Origin: Dioscorea cayenensis subsp. rotundata
Taxonomy: Eukaryota > Streptophyta > Magnoliopsida > Dioscoreales > Dioscoreaceae
DNA length: 64,000 bases
Direction of reading: 5' to 3'
Assembly: GCF_009730915.1 (NCBI RefSeq)
Contig: NC_052489.1
Span: 2,941,622 to 3,005,621, forward strand
In this document: positions 1-11,863 of the stretch, piece by piece
Position numbering within the stretch: position 1 is the first letter of the stretch
Layout: each line of letters opens with the position of its first letter
Program-made: the position numbers and the translations under genes
Notes under the pieces: model-generated
Database searches by the model: none
What the model was told of the DNA's origin: nothing
The model's input: the letters and a program-made list of their open reading frames with translations, nothing else

Positions 1-470
1 AATCATGAGAATTGGCAGTAACTACTTGAGCATCTTTAGTAAGTCTGCTACATATCATTACCCACTTAATTGTGATCTTGAAACAAAACAATCACAAGAA
101 AAGTATATCTATTGACAAGCTTCTTACCAAGTTCATTTTATGGTGAAAAACTAATAATGATGATTAACTAATAACAACAAATAATAGAAGACAAAGGAGA
201 ATGAAAAATACATAAGTTTATGGAGGTAAACTTGTGGGTACCAAGGCTAAAGATGCCAGCTTAGAATCTGCCTCTCTCAGTGCACGAATAAGAAGAAGAA
301 GAATACGATACTCGAGCTTCTAAATTTCCTTTGAGACCTAAAATTGAATACACTAGAGAACATTAATATATTTGCCTAAAGATCACTAGTCTAAAGGAAT
401 CAGATTCAGTAATAAAATAATGACAATACCTGCTTATGTAATATTTAATACTAGCATACATTGAACAATA
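1..470. other. non-coding DNA downstream of hAT transposase remnant
   Basis: AT-rich sequence with no coding signal that I can support. It lies just past the last exon of the minus-strand hAT transposase and probably holds that element's 3' untranslated part. No terminal inverted repeat matching the right end near 3877 is visible, so the element's left end probably lies outside the window. Confidence 0.4.
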
Positions 471-2477
471 TTAACACTCATTGATAGGAAGAACAACTTC
501 TTCAGCTTTACTCTCTTTCTGTAAAATGAAAAAGGACAATATTAAAATTTTATTATATCAAGCTAGTAGAAAATAAAATCATGAGTTAAAGAAAAAATTT
601 GTGTAAATATACCTTGCTCTTTTTCTTAATGCCAAAAAGACAACGCAACCAATCACCTCCACATATTAAAGCTTGCACAGTTTCAGGAGCTAATGAAGCA
701 CGATATGAGTCGATAATTCTTCCACCAGCGCTAAATGTGGCTTCGGAAGCTACAGTCGTGATGGGTATTGCAAGAACATCCCTGGCCATCTTAGACAAAA
801 TACGATATTTCAAAGTATTTGCTTTCCACCACTCCAAAGCATCAAATTTACTTGAACCTCCTTCATAGATATAACACCCCTCTTCAAGATAAATATCTAA
901 ATCTGATTTTTGTGGGGAAATAGTTTCAACAATTTTCACAAACTCTGAAAATTCAGACCATCCCGAGGAAGAATTTTGGCCATTGATAGTAGTTGCACAA
1001 CTAGGCCCAATAATTGTCAAATTTTCAGCACTATTTTCACAATCATTGGATTGAAATTCAGCAATATACTCACTATAGAGCTCAAACAAGCAATTCTTCA
1101 CATCAAGAATGTAAGCATGTGCTTCATGTGGAGTATACATTTTAGGAAAGCAAAATTCAATAACTCTCATTTTGCATCTTGGATCTAATATAGCACCAAT
1201 CGCCATCAACAAATTGCATTCACCCCAATATTTGTCAAACTTAATTTTCATGTTTGCAACCATGTCAAAAATAAAGTAATCTTTACCAATGCTTTCTTGA
1301 TATTTTCTATCCAACAACACTTTCACACAATAAACTTCATTCAAAAACAAGTTGAGGTGGGATACTCACTTCCAGAAATAATATTGGTAATAGAACTGAA
1401 AACTTCAAGAATTTCACAAACTTTTGCTGCCTTTTCCCAATCCTCATTGCTTGGAAACATTCATATGTGGAATCACGATATTTGTATCTTGGAAATACTT
1501 CTTTAAATTGTAGTGATGTAAATAACATATCATAGGTCGAATTCTACCTTGTTTTGCAATCAATCACAAGTTTTTTTGATGCAATTGCAATTGTTGTGCA
1601 ATCTTTGCAAACATGATTAACCTTTTCTCAGAATGTTTGATGTATACTACACTATCACGGATGTCTTTGATGATCCTCTCAATTTTTTCAAGGCCATGCT
1701 GAACCATAATATTCAAGATGTGAGTTGTGCAACGAACATGAAATATTTTTTCCCCCACAAAGCAACTTCTTGTGTCTTGAAAAGGTATCTTTCAAATTTC
1801 TAATTGCAACATCATTCTTAGTAGCATTGTCAACTGATATAGTGTAGACCTTGTTCTCAATTCCCCATTCCTTGCAACATTTGTAAATACTATCAGCAAT
1901 ATCGATACCACGGAGAGGAGGAGGAAGATGGACAAAATTCAAAACACGCTTTTGTAACTTCCAATTATTGTCAATAAAGTGTCCAGTCAGAACCATGTAC
2001 TCCATTTTTTGAGGTGATGACAACCACATATCTGTTGTTAAACTGATCTTATTAACATTCTTCAACAATGAAAATAATTTCTTCTTCTCATTCTCATACA
2101 CCAACATGCAATCTTTCTTGCTTGTGACACAAGAAAACTTCTCCCATTGTGGCATTCCCCTTTGTTGCATCATGTTAAAACCTTCATCCTCCACTACTGA
2201 AAATGGATGTTCATGCATAAGAATCCAATGTGCAACAGATTCTCTCATTTTCATCATGTCCAATTTTCCATCCATAATTGCCGATGACATGATTGTGTTA
2301 TCACAACCCTTGTCTACTGCTTGGAAGCTAATTGTTTGCTGATTATTCATATGCCTCTTTTCATCAAACAACTCTTCAAATGCCTTGAAAGATGAGTTGT
2401 ACAACCACTTGCAAGTATTGAAAGCTTAGTCTTGCAATGAACACACTCCGCCTTCTTTGACCCATCACTAACAACAT

Positions 2478-2514
<37 letters not shown>

Positions 2515-2595
2515 ATTGGTGGTGGCATTGGTAGTGGTATTGGGAGAGCAATCTTCTTGTGGATTAGTCATGGAAATTGGAGATGAAGTATCCAT
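471..2595 (-). pseudogene. hAT-family transposase (BED zinc finger), broken
   Basis: Relic of a hAT (Ac/RICESLEEPER-like) transposase. Reading along the minus strand: a BED-type zinc finger (2347-2595; CVHC followed by HLSRH and a final Cys), the RNase H-like core (1688-2404, with TTDMW and the SVDNAT motif), a short middle part (1564-1758, FHVRCTTHILN), a further piece (1337-1528), and the C-terminal dimerisation domain (586-1350, with ALEWWKAN and ASEATFSAGGR). A last small exon at 471-518 fits a GT-AG intron from 612 to 519 and ends in TAA. The pieces lie in different frames; several single-base frameshifts break it, for example in the homopolymer near 1750 and near 1355. It cannot make a full transposase. 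Family assignment is secure; exact breakpoints are approximate. Confidence 0.9.
2478..2513. repeat. GTT trinucleotide repeat inside the hAT reading frame
   Basis: About twelve GTT units. On the minus strand they encode a run of threonines just before the BED zinc finger of the hAT transposase, so this is a coding microsatellite in a dead gene. Confidence 0.85.
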
Positions 2596-3699
2596 CAGAG
2601 AAAATATCTAGACATCCATTAAACAAAATGTAACTAATATCCATTCATTTAGCAAACAATCAAGAAAATACAAATTTACATGATATCCATTAATTTGGCA
2701 AAATAGCATAGCAAAATAAATGAAAATATCACTAAAAATTTTGCAAGCATATCAACATCCCAAATCAAAGAAATTAAATGCTAAGCACTTGCTGCACTTC
2801 TCTACATTAATAATGTATGTTAAACTTTAAATTACTTTCTCAAGATCAAAAAAATAAAATGGTTCTATCCATTGCCTGCCATACTTGATAGTGAGTACAA
2901 ATAAATAAATAAACTAAATTACTCATAAGAGAAATTGAAACAAATCACTGACATTGCATTTTACCCTAAGTTTCAAACCACTGACATGTGTTCAAACAAC
3001 ACACTTGTCAGAATTGGTATTTTAATATGTAAAAATCAAGAAAGAAAATCAAATGCCTTTTCATAAAAAAAAACCCCAGAAATTTTTAAAAGTTATTTAA
3101 AGAAATGAATCAACTTAAAAAAAAAACAAGATTCTAATTTTACCCTAAGTTTCAATCCACTGACAAGTGTGCAGACACTGAAGGTGACGACGCTCATAAG
3201 AGACTTAGAGAAATTGAAATTAACAAATCACAGTGAAAATATCCACATAATTAAAAAAAAGAAACGATCTTTAAGGCCAAGGTTGAAAAAGAGAGAAGAA
3301 ATTGAGGAGATTGGCATTATACCTGAAGAGATCGCCGCCAGAATCACAAGTCACGACACCGATTGAAGCCTGAAACGATCTTAATCTTGGAGACGGAGAC
3401 GACGAGGATCGGAGGAGAGGCCGAGAAGTGAAGAATATGAGAAAATGCGAGATTGTGGGGACTGGGGAGTGGGGAGTGAGATCTAGGGTTCGTATTTCGT
3501 AATTTTTGTTTTTTTCCAACCACCTCCCTAACTTTGCTGGTTTTTTAGATAAGTCCCTTATTTTTCTGATTTTCATGTAAGTCTAAAGTTTGTATAATAT
3601 ATTACAATATATATTTATATAAGATATATATAATTTACTTATATATAAAATTATGATATAAAAATTATAATATATATATATATATATAATTTATATTGA
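2596..3699 (-). other. 5' untranslated leader and intron of the hAT element
   Basis: No protein recognised. Around 3290-3500 the minus strand carries a CT-rich, GC-richer stretch (CTCACTCCCCACTCCCCAGT) with a plausible splice donor near 3320. This is typical of a non-coding first exon placed between the transposon end and the transposase gene. The rest is AT-rich, including a TA-rich tract at 3595-3690. Confidence 0.45.
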
Positions 3700-3877
3700 A
3701 AGCTCGATTAGGCTCGCGAGCTTATCGAGTTGGGTATTTTGAGGCTCGAGCTCGACTCGTAAAACTATTCGAATAGCTCAAGCTCGAGCTAGGCTCGCAG
3801 AATTTCGAATCAAATTCGAATATTATCCGAGCCGATCTCGAATAGCTCACGAGTAGCTCTACTCGCTTATACCCCTA
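3700..3877. mobile_element. right terminus of the hAT element (subterminal repeats and TIR)
   Basis: Dense direct and inverted copies of GAGCTCGA/TCGAATAGCTC-type words, the usual transposase-binding subterminal repeats of hAT elements, ending in ACTCGCTTATACCCCTA. Read inward this is TAGGGGTATAAGCGAGTAG, a typical hAT end. The next 8 bases (3878-3885, gacgttgt) would be the target duplication; the matching copy is outside the window. Confidence 0.7.
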
Positions 3878-3879
3878 GA

Positions 3880-3946
3880 CGTTGTAGGGTCCACTCCTTG
3901 TCGTTGTAGCGATTGCCATGTGCCCGGCTAGAGTCGGGGCGTGACA
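3880..3946 (+). repeat. 3' fragment of an LTR related to the element at 8547-10687
   Basis: This stretch closely matches the last ~67 bases of the insertion at 8547-10687. Both read CGTTGT..GG..CCACT.CTTGTCGT.GT.GCG.TTGCCA.GTGCCCGG and end in GGGG(C/T)GTGACA. The homology starts exactly where the hAT terminus stops, so the hAT element appears to have inserted into an older copy of this LTR family. Confidence 0.65.
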
Positions 3947-4299
3947 GATCTAATTCACCATTATAACACCGCATTATTCAATGAGAGATTTTGTTACTGT
4001 TAATTTTAAACTAGTGTATAATCTGGGAACTGCCATTATTTATTGATGTATATGTTACTTTTATTGCAAGAAGGAATTGGTTATGAGCATCATTTCCTAA
4101 CTGTAGAGATTAATTATGTATAAACCAGAGATTAATTATGTATAAATTATTTTTTGAGCAGTGGTTTGAAGTTTGAACAATATCCTGAATTTTTTGAGAA
4201 TCCATATGTTCCCAGCCTTGCTGCGAAGGTTGCCATTTGCTAATAATAATTAGTTTCAAGCACAAGCATTTGGTTAGACTGCTAAATTGTTGCTACTTA

Positions 4300-4372
4300 A
4301 GTTGCCATGAATTGAACACGGTGTGGAGCCTAGCCCCCACTTCAAGGGTAAAGCCCCTCGACTAAGGTAAGA
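4300..4372 (-). mobile_element. possible tRNA-derived SINE fragment
   Basis: On the minus strand a box-A-like TTAGTCGAGGGG (4356-4367) is followed about 35 bases later by a box-B-like GTGTTCAATTC (4309-4319), the internal polymerase III promoter spacing of tRNA-derived SINEs. Both boxes are imperfect. Ends and target duplication were not found. Confidence 0.3.
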
Positions 4373-4847
4373 TTTTTTTTTTGTTTTTATTTATTTACTT
4401 ATTTATTTATTTGGGATAAAAGTGTGTGAACTATGTTTTGTTAAAACAAAGTTACATTTTATACATATAGAAGTAAAATAAAGATAAGAATTTTGAAGGC
4501 ATATCATAATATCATATTGTCTCATGGTATTTTTCTTATGCAATTTTAGAGCCAGACTTCTATGCGTTATATTTATGCTAAAACCAGGTGACATGGTGGG
4601 AAAGGATGTGATTGACATGAAATATAATAGTGACACACTTTCCTCCTTTAATTTTATTTTACTTGTCCCCTTAAGATAATTTTTTGATGTTTTAACTTTT
4701 GTTAAAATGATTTGTTTTTGGCTTTTTTATTTTTGTTTCGATAAAATCACTTTTGTAATGAGTAGATTGGATATATGGTATATAATATAAAATATGAGAA
4801 TGCTTTTGATTTTTTGGTAAAAGGAATTTATAATTCCTCCTTTAAAA

Positions 4848-4851
<4 letters not shown>

Positions 4852-4880
<29 letters not shown>
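4852..4880. repeat. TA dinucleotide microsatellite
   Basis: Uninterrupted AT/TA repeat in AT-rich intergenic DNA. Confidence 0.9.
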
Positions 4881-4882
<2 letters not shown>

Positions 4883-5185
4883 ACTCATGATTTATTTATT
4901 AAAATTAGTTGTATTTAATATTTAATGATATGCATCACAAAAAGATCTTATATAAAGGAAAATGTAAAAAAATCATTGAAACTTTGGTTAAAATATTAAA
5001 ACTGTTGGGGTTGTTGGCATCTAAAATATAATTAAAATAAAAAAATTGAGTGTTATTCGAATAATTTTACTGTTATTCATGACACTGATATGTTATATAG
5101 ATAACGGTTGGTTATGGTAGTCTAGGAGCAGTAGTGTATCAAGTGCAAAATTGGTTAAGACTCAAGAGCAAGGGTAATGTGTAAA

Positions 5186-5392
5186 GATCACATTGCTCGG
5201 GAGGACAATGATGTGGCTGACATTCTAGCAAATTTTGGAAGATACAACATTCAACTTTCTCTTTTCTTTCGAGGACTTGATTGACATTGCTGGCTTGAAG
5301 ACTTATGCAGAAGAAAAAAAATTTAGCTTTTAATTTGTGCTCCCTTTTGTTTTTCTAGCTTTGCTCTTTGTTTCAAAAATAAAAAAAAATAT
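5186..5392 (+). pseudogene. RNase H-type 3' scrap of a LINE-like retroelement
   Basis: A plus-strand frame reads DHIAREDNDVADILANFGR, the conserved C-terminal part of plant retroelement RNase H domains (H..RE.N..AD.LA). It is followed by AT-rich sequence ending in an A-rich run near 5380-5390, which could be the old poly(A) tail. Only about 35 residues remain. A domesticated RNase H-like gene fragment is the alternative. Confidence 0.6.
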
Positions 5393-5647
5393 GTAAAGAT
5401 ATCATATGTAAGATAAGGTTTGTATAGATGTTGAGTAGGGTGGGAAAGGTGTAGAGAGTACTGGAGTTATGATATCATATGTAAGATAAGGTTTGCATGA
5501 TGTTGGTTATGATAGATTGCAATTGTTATTTTTAGCATATTGTAGTAAAATTTACTGATTATTCTAAATGAATGATTTAATACAGGTTTTTTGTATTATA
5601 ATTTATAATATAATTTAAAATAAATAATTAAAATTTTATTTTATATT

Positions 5648-6562
5648 AGCAAGGGATTACCTAAGGAATAATTATTTTTTTCAAATTTTATTACCCATGG
5701 ATTACCCAGGAAATAATTCCTAAGGGGCCGTTTGGTTCGTGGTAATGACATATTACCACGTAACGAAATTACCATGGTAATATGAGTGCGAATATTATCT
5801 GGTTGGGAATATTGCGGTAATTTAATATAACCATGTTTGGTTGGGAACTCTTTTTACCGGGAATAGTTCATTACCGTGTTTAGTTGTCATGGTAATCAAT
5901 TTGTTAAAATATAAAAAGTTATAAGATTACCATGGTAATCCAAGATAAACACCAAATTTGGTGGTAATAGGATTACCACTTTCTTGGTAATATTTATAAG
6001 TTGGTAATGTGATATTACCATCCACATTACCACCAGTGCAATGCCAAACGTGGTAATATTTTCAAATTACCACATAACACTCGGTAATCTTTCTACATTA
6101 CCGTGAACCAAACATCCCCTAAGTGTATTTAGCAATAAATTACCAAGGATATGATTCATTACTGCTACATCCAAATACTAACGAATTACCCTGGACATAA
6201 TCCCTAGTAAATATTACCCAGGGACTAACATTTCAATTTTTTGAAAATTTAGCAACCGATTGCCTATGAAAAATCACTTGCTAACATTACCTAGGGATTT
6301 CCCAGGAAAGGTTTTCAAGCAAATTCCTTGTCTTTGATGAATTGATTAACATTAATTACCCAGGGAATTTGTTATTTACCCATGGAATAATTCATTGCTA
6401 TTTAGCAAGGGATTATAAAATCCCTGGGTAAATTATTACCCACAAGGATATTACCCAGGGATATTAATCCCTGGGAAATCCCTTGCTAATGAATATTACC
6501 CAAGGATTTTACAATTTTAGCTAGGGAATTGTCCCAAGCTAATTGATGTTTTTCTTGTAGTG
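5648..6562. mobile_element. CACTA (En/Spm-type) element end with subterminal repeats
   Basis: The right edge ends TTTTTCTTGTAGTG (to 6562), the inverse of CACTACAAGAAAAA, the classical CACTA terminal repeat. Inward lie many direct and inverted copies of a TTACCCAGGGAT/ATCCCTGGGTAA word (for example 5703, 6215, 6356, 6420, 6450), as expected of CACTA subterminal repeats. The matching left CACTA terminus is not visible, so the copy is truncated or rearranged. A Tourist MITE sits inside it. No transposase is present. Confidence 0.65.
5725..6119. mobile_element. Tourist-like (PIF/Harbinger) MITE, 395 bp
   Basis: Terminal inverted repeats GGGGCCGTTTGGTTCGTGGTAAT and, at the other end, ATTACCGTGAACCAAACATCCCC. 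The element is flanked on both sides by TAA (5722-5724 and 6120-6122), the 3-bp target duplication of PIF/Harbinger elements. The interior repeats GGTAAT/ATTACC words. No coding capacity. It is inserted in the subterminal region of the CACTA element. Confidence 0.88.
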
Positions 6563-6820
6563 TCACAGGTTCTTCAAGAATATAGATCCTAAACATTGTA
6601 GTAGGGCATACTTCAGACCACAATTTAAATGTGGCATGCTTTTCAATAATCTATGTGAGTGTTTTAATAGTCAGATACTTGATGCTAGAACAAAGGGGAT
6701 CATTACAATGAATAAAATCATTAGAACAAAGCTAATGATTAGGATTCAAAGTAGGAGGGATCGATGCTATGCAAAAATGCACCACCGATTATTGCCTTAA
6801 CATTTTAAAAAAGTTAGAGA

Positions 6821-7130
6821 AATCAAAGAAGATGAGTTGGCCCTACACAACAACATGGTCTGGAGGAGATGAATATCAAGTTTTGGGACATGATGGCCAA
6901 TTTGTAGTTAATAACAAAGGGAGAACATGTACATGTAGAAGGTGGCAATTAACAGGACTGCCTTGTTGTCATGTAAATCAAAGAAGATGAGTTGGTCCTA
7001 CACAATAGCATGGTCTGGAGGAGATGAATATCAAGTTTTGGGACATGATGGCCAATTTGTAGTTAATAACAAAGGGAGAACATGTACATGTAGAAGGTGG
7101 CAATTTATAGGACTGCCTTGTTGTCATGTA
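6821..7130 (+). repeat. 155-bp tandem duplication of the SWIM zinc-finger exon
   Basis: Two adjacent copies, 6821-6975 and 6976-7130, nearly identical and each encoding the same CxCx(n)CxH SWIM finger. The 155-base period is not a multiple of three, so the second copy is in a different frame from the first. Confidence 0.92.
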
Positions 7131-8546
7131 ATTTCTGCTATACATTACAATAAAGACAAACCTGAGAACCACCTAGAAGACTGTTACAAAGTGTCCACAT
7201 TTTTAGAGACATATGGCCGCATATTACACTCAACACAAGATAAGGATTGCTGGCCTACAAGTGATCAAGGGCCCATGATTCCACCAGAACCTATAAACAA
7301 GAAAAGAGGCAAGAAAACAATGAACAAGAGGAAACAACCAGATGAGACAATTAGCTTTGCTAAAGGGAAGGTGAGGAGGAAGGGGAAAACAATTACTTGC
7401 AGTGTGTTCAGGTCATAAATAATAGAAGATTTCATGGGATACAGGTACCTATGATAGCCATATTACTTGCAATTAATGGTTTCATATATTATTTCTTAAT
7501 CCAGATCATCTTGCATGATAGGGGAAAAAAGAAAGTAATACTAAACAGCCAGATGATGATGTTAATACATCAGCAAATACCATTGATGTGAGTATATTAG
7601 GCTCATATTTGCAATGTGGGATGGTATCAATATACTTTGTGTCCATAATTTTTTTTAGCATAATTCTACAAATGACCCTATAGATTCCATTTACCCTAGT
7701 GTCTTAGAGGAACACTTCCATCAGGTATGTTCTTCACTAGCTTTATAAACTTTGATCTAAAGTAGCTGCCCAAAAGTAATTCAATAATCTGTAGTTTGTA
7801 CATATCATCAGATTGATATCATGAGTGGGATCATGCATAATGAGGAACATGTAGCACCAGCAAAATTTTTGTTACAGGTTTGGTTATAAACTTGATAGTC
7901 TAGACATTCATTTGTAAACATCATATAATTAGGTTCACGTGATTATAGATATTGAAGATCAGTACTATGAAAATAAATATTTATTACTATCTTCAAATTT
8001 TTCCTTCATCTAGAAGTACTTAATATAAGAAATTGACATAATAAAATCACCAATAGTCCTTTGCATGTTTTAATGAGTAATGTTGGTTTGATACACATCA
8101 TTAGGTGGATGTCATAAGTGGAGCTGGAGACAATATGGAACCCATAGCCCCTACACAGGCTTGAGAAGAACCTATGTCACAGGTGACATCCATAAATTAC
8201 AAAATCATCACATTAATCAAAATCCATCACATGTTTAAATAAATGTGATTTTGGGCATTGCAGGTGATTAATAACTTTGAGCAAAATGTCATTAACCCAT
8301 CAGTTGCAAATGAAAGTGAAAGGAGGAGGAGAAAAAAGCTTGTTACAAGGGAAGGCAAGAAAAATGGCATATCAGGGGAAAAAGAAAAGGAGTAGCTTCA
8401 CATGGAACCTGGAAAAAGATAATTTCTAGCATATAAGGGTCCATATAGCTTAAATACCCCTATGTTGAGTGCAAAGGGAAAACATCCTGAAAATAAGAGC
8501 AAAGAAGAAAGTTGCAGAGAAGAAAAAAAAAAAAATATTTGGGTTC

Positions 8547-10687
8547 TATTGTACCCTGTCCTAATTTAGACCTCAGGCCTATTTAGATTTTTATGCTTGC
8601 CTTAGCGGTAAAATGATCATTTAACAGTAGTGGCATTTTTCATGTTTACATAGTAGCTTTTATGTGAAAAATCGGGGGTAATTCCGCCATTTGGATCCAT
8701 TTTCTATGATTTTTCTATTAAGGGGGCAATTAGGTCATTTCCTATATATATTAAAAAAAATGAATGAGAGAAACAACCTGGCTTCTTCTCCTTCTTCATT
8801 TCTTTTCCTTCTTCATTTCTTGTTCGGCCGACCCTGACCTTAGAAGAAATTTTTATTCCGGCGAGAATTTCCGGCGAACTCAAATACCAAACTTCTTCCT
8901 CCCTCACTCCTGAATCTAGTAAGACTTAGATCCAATGTTTTTATTTTGTATTTCTCCCGTATTTTCTTATTTTTAGAAATGTATAAAAACTTTGAATTCT
9001 CCATGGATTTGATGATTTACATGCTCAAATTGAAGCCAATGATTTATGATTCATGTATGAGAATGTTGTTTGTTGAAGAAATTTTTTGATTTAGTGTTGT
9101 AAATTGGGAGAAAACATAGTATAAGGTTCGGTGTTACTGAAGCAACCTCGATGTTACTGTAGCACAGAAAATTTTGAGTCTTTTCTGGTATTTCTTTGGT
9201 CCACATTGAAGTTCTCCTTGCCCTGAACTCATTGGAACTAGGTTTACTCCATTCTGATATCGTTTGGATCCAAAATGACGTTGTCTTGCCCGAAAACCCT
9301 AAGGTTTTGTATTAGATATGTATAATTGTATTTTCATGAATTTTCTTTTGGCCATCATTCTTATGTTCATTAGAATTTGGATTTCCTGCTTGTATTTAGG
9401 TGGCGAAGCATCCTCTAAGGGGAAGGAACTCGCCGAACAGTGAGTGTGTCTCAGGACGAGACGACTGGTTTTGTGAGTGGTTAAATTTATAATTGCATAG
9501 ATTTAATAAGAGTACTAAAGTATTTCTTCATGTGTTTTATCACATAAATTTGATGATAAATTGGTTTCCTTGATATATATTTTGAGTACGAATTTACTTG
9601 AAATGGTTAAACCTAGAATGCTTATACCTATTTATTTTGAAAGAAACATGTTTACTTGCATTCCCGTATTTATATGCAAATGGAATATGGTTTGATGTAT
9701 ATTTCCGTATTTATATGCAAATGGAACATGGTTTGATGTACATTTCCTGGTTTAAACATTGTATGATGGATTCTTTGAATTGGAAATTAGAAAGAATTAT
9801 ATTGTGGCATTCAGTTTTGATGGTGACGGCGGACTTTAGTCCGACACTGCAGTGTGGGGTTCCACGGTCCGGCCTGATTGGAGGCGGCGTGGTTAACCCT
9901 GGTCAAGAGGTGCGCGGAGCCATTGACAGGGGGTTCTTTTATGTGAGAAACCCAGGGTCACCACATGGGGATCTCAGTGGCCAACACCAAGGAAAGGCAA
10001 CCTTTTTAAATTTTTTTAAAAGTTTTAAAAACTCCTTGGTGGTCCCATAGCTAGTCGCGGTCATGATTAGCGTGGGAATTTTTTTAGGCCAGCCTATGTT
10101 TTGGAGCTATGTTCATTGTGTTTTAAAATGTTATTTGCTTTTGATGAACCTTGTGTTATTTGTTAATATGTTGAAAACTTGGAATTGATTTTATATATTA
10201 TTATTCGTGTGGAATTACTATTTGAAATACTTTATCACTCTATTACATCTATGCTGACACCACTCACCGGGTAACATCTGTTACTCACCACTCCCTTTCT
10301 TTTATTTTTTCAGACTGCGACGTTGGACAGAGTTGTGCTATGCAGCAGTAGAGTGATTTATCTGTACTTCTTGTTTAGGTTTGTTATAGTATGCATGTAA
10401 AATTTATGGATCCACTAGACTTGACCTTTATATGTTGTTCATGTATTTGTATTTTTTGGTTGTATCTGAAACCTTGATTTGTACTGTTGTTGATGCTACT
10501 TGTGTTTAGAGTCCCTGGTATCAAGGAACCCTATTGTGATCTTATTATTATTTTGTCATCTAGCTATGTAATTGTGATAACAGGTTTACATTAAGCCTTA
10601 CGGCGACATGAAGATGGGGCCGTTGTGGGACCCACTTCTTGTCGTCGTGGCGGTTGCCACGTGCCCGGTTAAGTTCGGGGTGTGACA
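8547..10687 (+). mobile_element. LTR-like insertion (probable solo LTR), 2,141 bp
   Basis: Flanked by the 5-bp duplication GGTTC (8542-8546 and 10688-10692). Removing it plus one GGTTC rejoins the last codons of the MULE transposase. It ends GGGTGTGACA; its start TATTGTACCC matches the inverse TGTCACACCC at six of ten positions and all four differences are transitions, so the start was probably TGTCACACCC once. A TATA-like box lies at 8741-8749. Inside is a 41-bp tandem duplication (9664-9745). No gag or pol is seen, so a solo LTR fits best. Another copy's 3' end is at 3880-3946. Family is unknown. Confidence 0.75.
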
Positions 10688-10742
10688 GGTTCCACCAGGC
10701 TTTGGAGGAGTTGGTGGTTCTACTACTGAGAAGACAAAATGA

Positions 10743-11793
10743 AGGATATGTAATGTTCTTGATACTGGAAGCCAGAAATTCTACAATTTCTAGGGTTTTT
10801 GCTAAAGCAATTGTATTCTGGGTTTTCTTGGTTTTTGATGGAAATGCTTTGTTGTCCTATAGATGTAGTTTGTAATATTTTAATGTTCCAGTTAAGACAG
10901 TGATTAGTTGAGACTTTTTTCCTTTTGGTAGATGTTTCTCTGTCTAAATACTTTTACATGGTAAATGAAATTTATAGTTTTGTTGCTGTGAGATTTGTGT
11001 CAATGGTTAATTTCTCAAATACCTTGAATTAAAAATGTTTGATTATTAGGCATCTGGTTTGATTGTTAAGCATCTAAATGGATAATAACAACTAAACTTT
11101 ATTAATTTCACATATAGGCATTACAATAACTGAACAAGATTTACTGGCAACTTTACAAGAAGAAACCAACAGCCTCTCTCCCCCATACAAGATCAATTTC
11201 TCCGATGAACTCAACCTAGTTGCTTGTGAGCAGTCATTTGGAATGGGGGAGAAACCTTAGCACACAGTTGCTTCCAAGAATCTCTTTCGAGAATCTTGTT
11301 CATTTGGCTCGTCATTAAGTGGGAGAGGATGGTGATGATGAAGAGCGGGAGGGGGAAAGATGGGGTTTTTAGGGTGACCGATGTGGCAGTCGACGTGGCA
11401 TCGACTTCTCTAAATCATCAAGTTGCTGACATGTTCATGCCACGTAAGAAAATGAGATGGTTTTTTGGTGTTGATGTGACTATTCCGGTGGCCACATCAG
11501 TAAAACCTTACTAGATTTCCCTAATGCCCTCCCGGTATAAGTAAATCAAAATAAGGTATCTGAAAAAAAAAATAAATCAAAATTTGATGCTTAAAGTGAA
11601 ATTTGGGTATAACAAGATATCCGCACAGGATTATTACCCAAGTACTTAAATTTGGTGTAGCACTAGTGTGGACAAAACAAATTGTTATATACCTCAATTT
11701 GCCTTATGGTTGTAGCTAAGAAGCTTTAATTCATAGATAAATAGATGCAGAGTTAATGGATATATTATAGGGTTGTTTTGTAAACAACCGATC
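10743..11793. other. 3' flank of the MULE, non-coding
   Basis: No protein recognised. 11100-11520 is GC-richer than its surroundings and probably belongs to the MULE 3' region. I could not identify a terminal inverted repeat or target duplication that closes the element. Confidence 0.4.
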
Positions 11794-11863
11794 GAAACAA
11801 GAAAAGAGGGCGTAACATCCATGAGTATGAAACAAGAAAAGATGGCGTAACATCCATGAGTAT
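11794..11863. repeat. 35-bp tandem repeat, two copies
   Basis: Two adjacent copies of a unit beginning GAAACAAGAAAAGA and ending CATCCATGAGTAT (11794-11828 and 11829-11863), differing at one position. No known function. Confidence 0.9.

Larger units (their letters stand above)
3947..5185. other. AT-rich non-coding stretch
   Basis: No gene recognised. It contains a SINE-like scrap (about 4300-4372, listed separately) and a TA microsatellite (4852-4880). Confidence 0.5.
6563..10742 (+). pseudogene. MULE (MuDR-type) transposase C-terminal half, interrupted
   Basis: C-terminal half of a Mutator-like transposase. The frame after 6566 contains DPKHCSRAYF, CECFNSQILDARTKG and IRTKLMIRIQSRRD, then a SWIM zinc finger (RTCTCRRWQLTGLPCCH) present twice because of a tandem duplication (6821-7130). 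A C-terminal stretch to 7418 (AIHYNKDKPENHLEDCYKVS, CWPTSDQGPMIPPEP) matches the usual region after the SWIM finger. Small downstream exons are suggested, and the final one (IWVPPGFGG ... TEKTK, stop 10740-10742) is split by the LTR at 8547-10687. The N-terminal half with the DDE core is missing, cut off by the CACTA element. The 155-bp duplication also shifts the frame. Confidence 0.85.
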
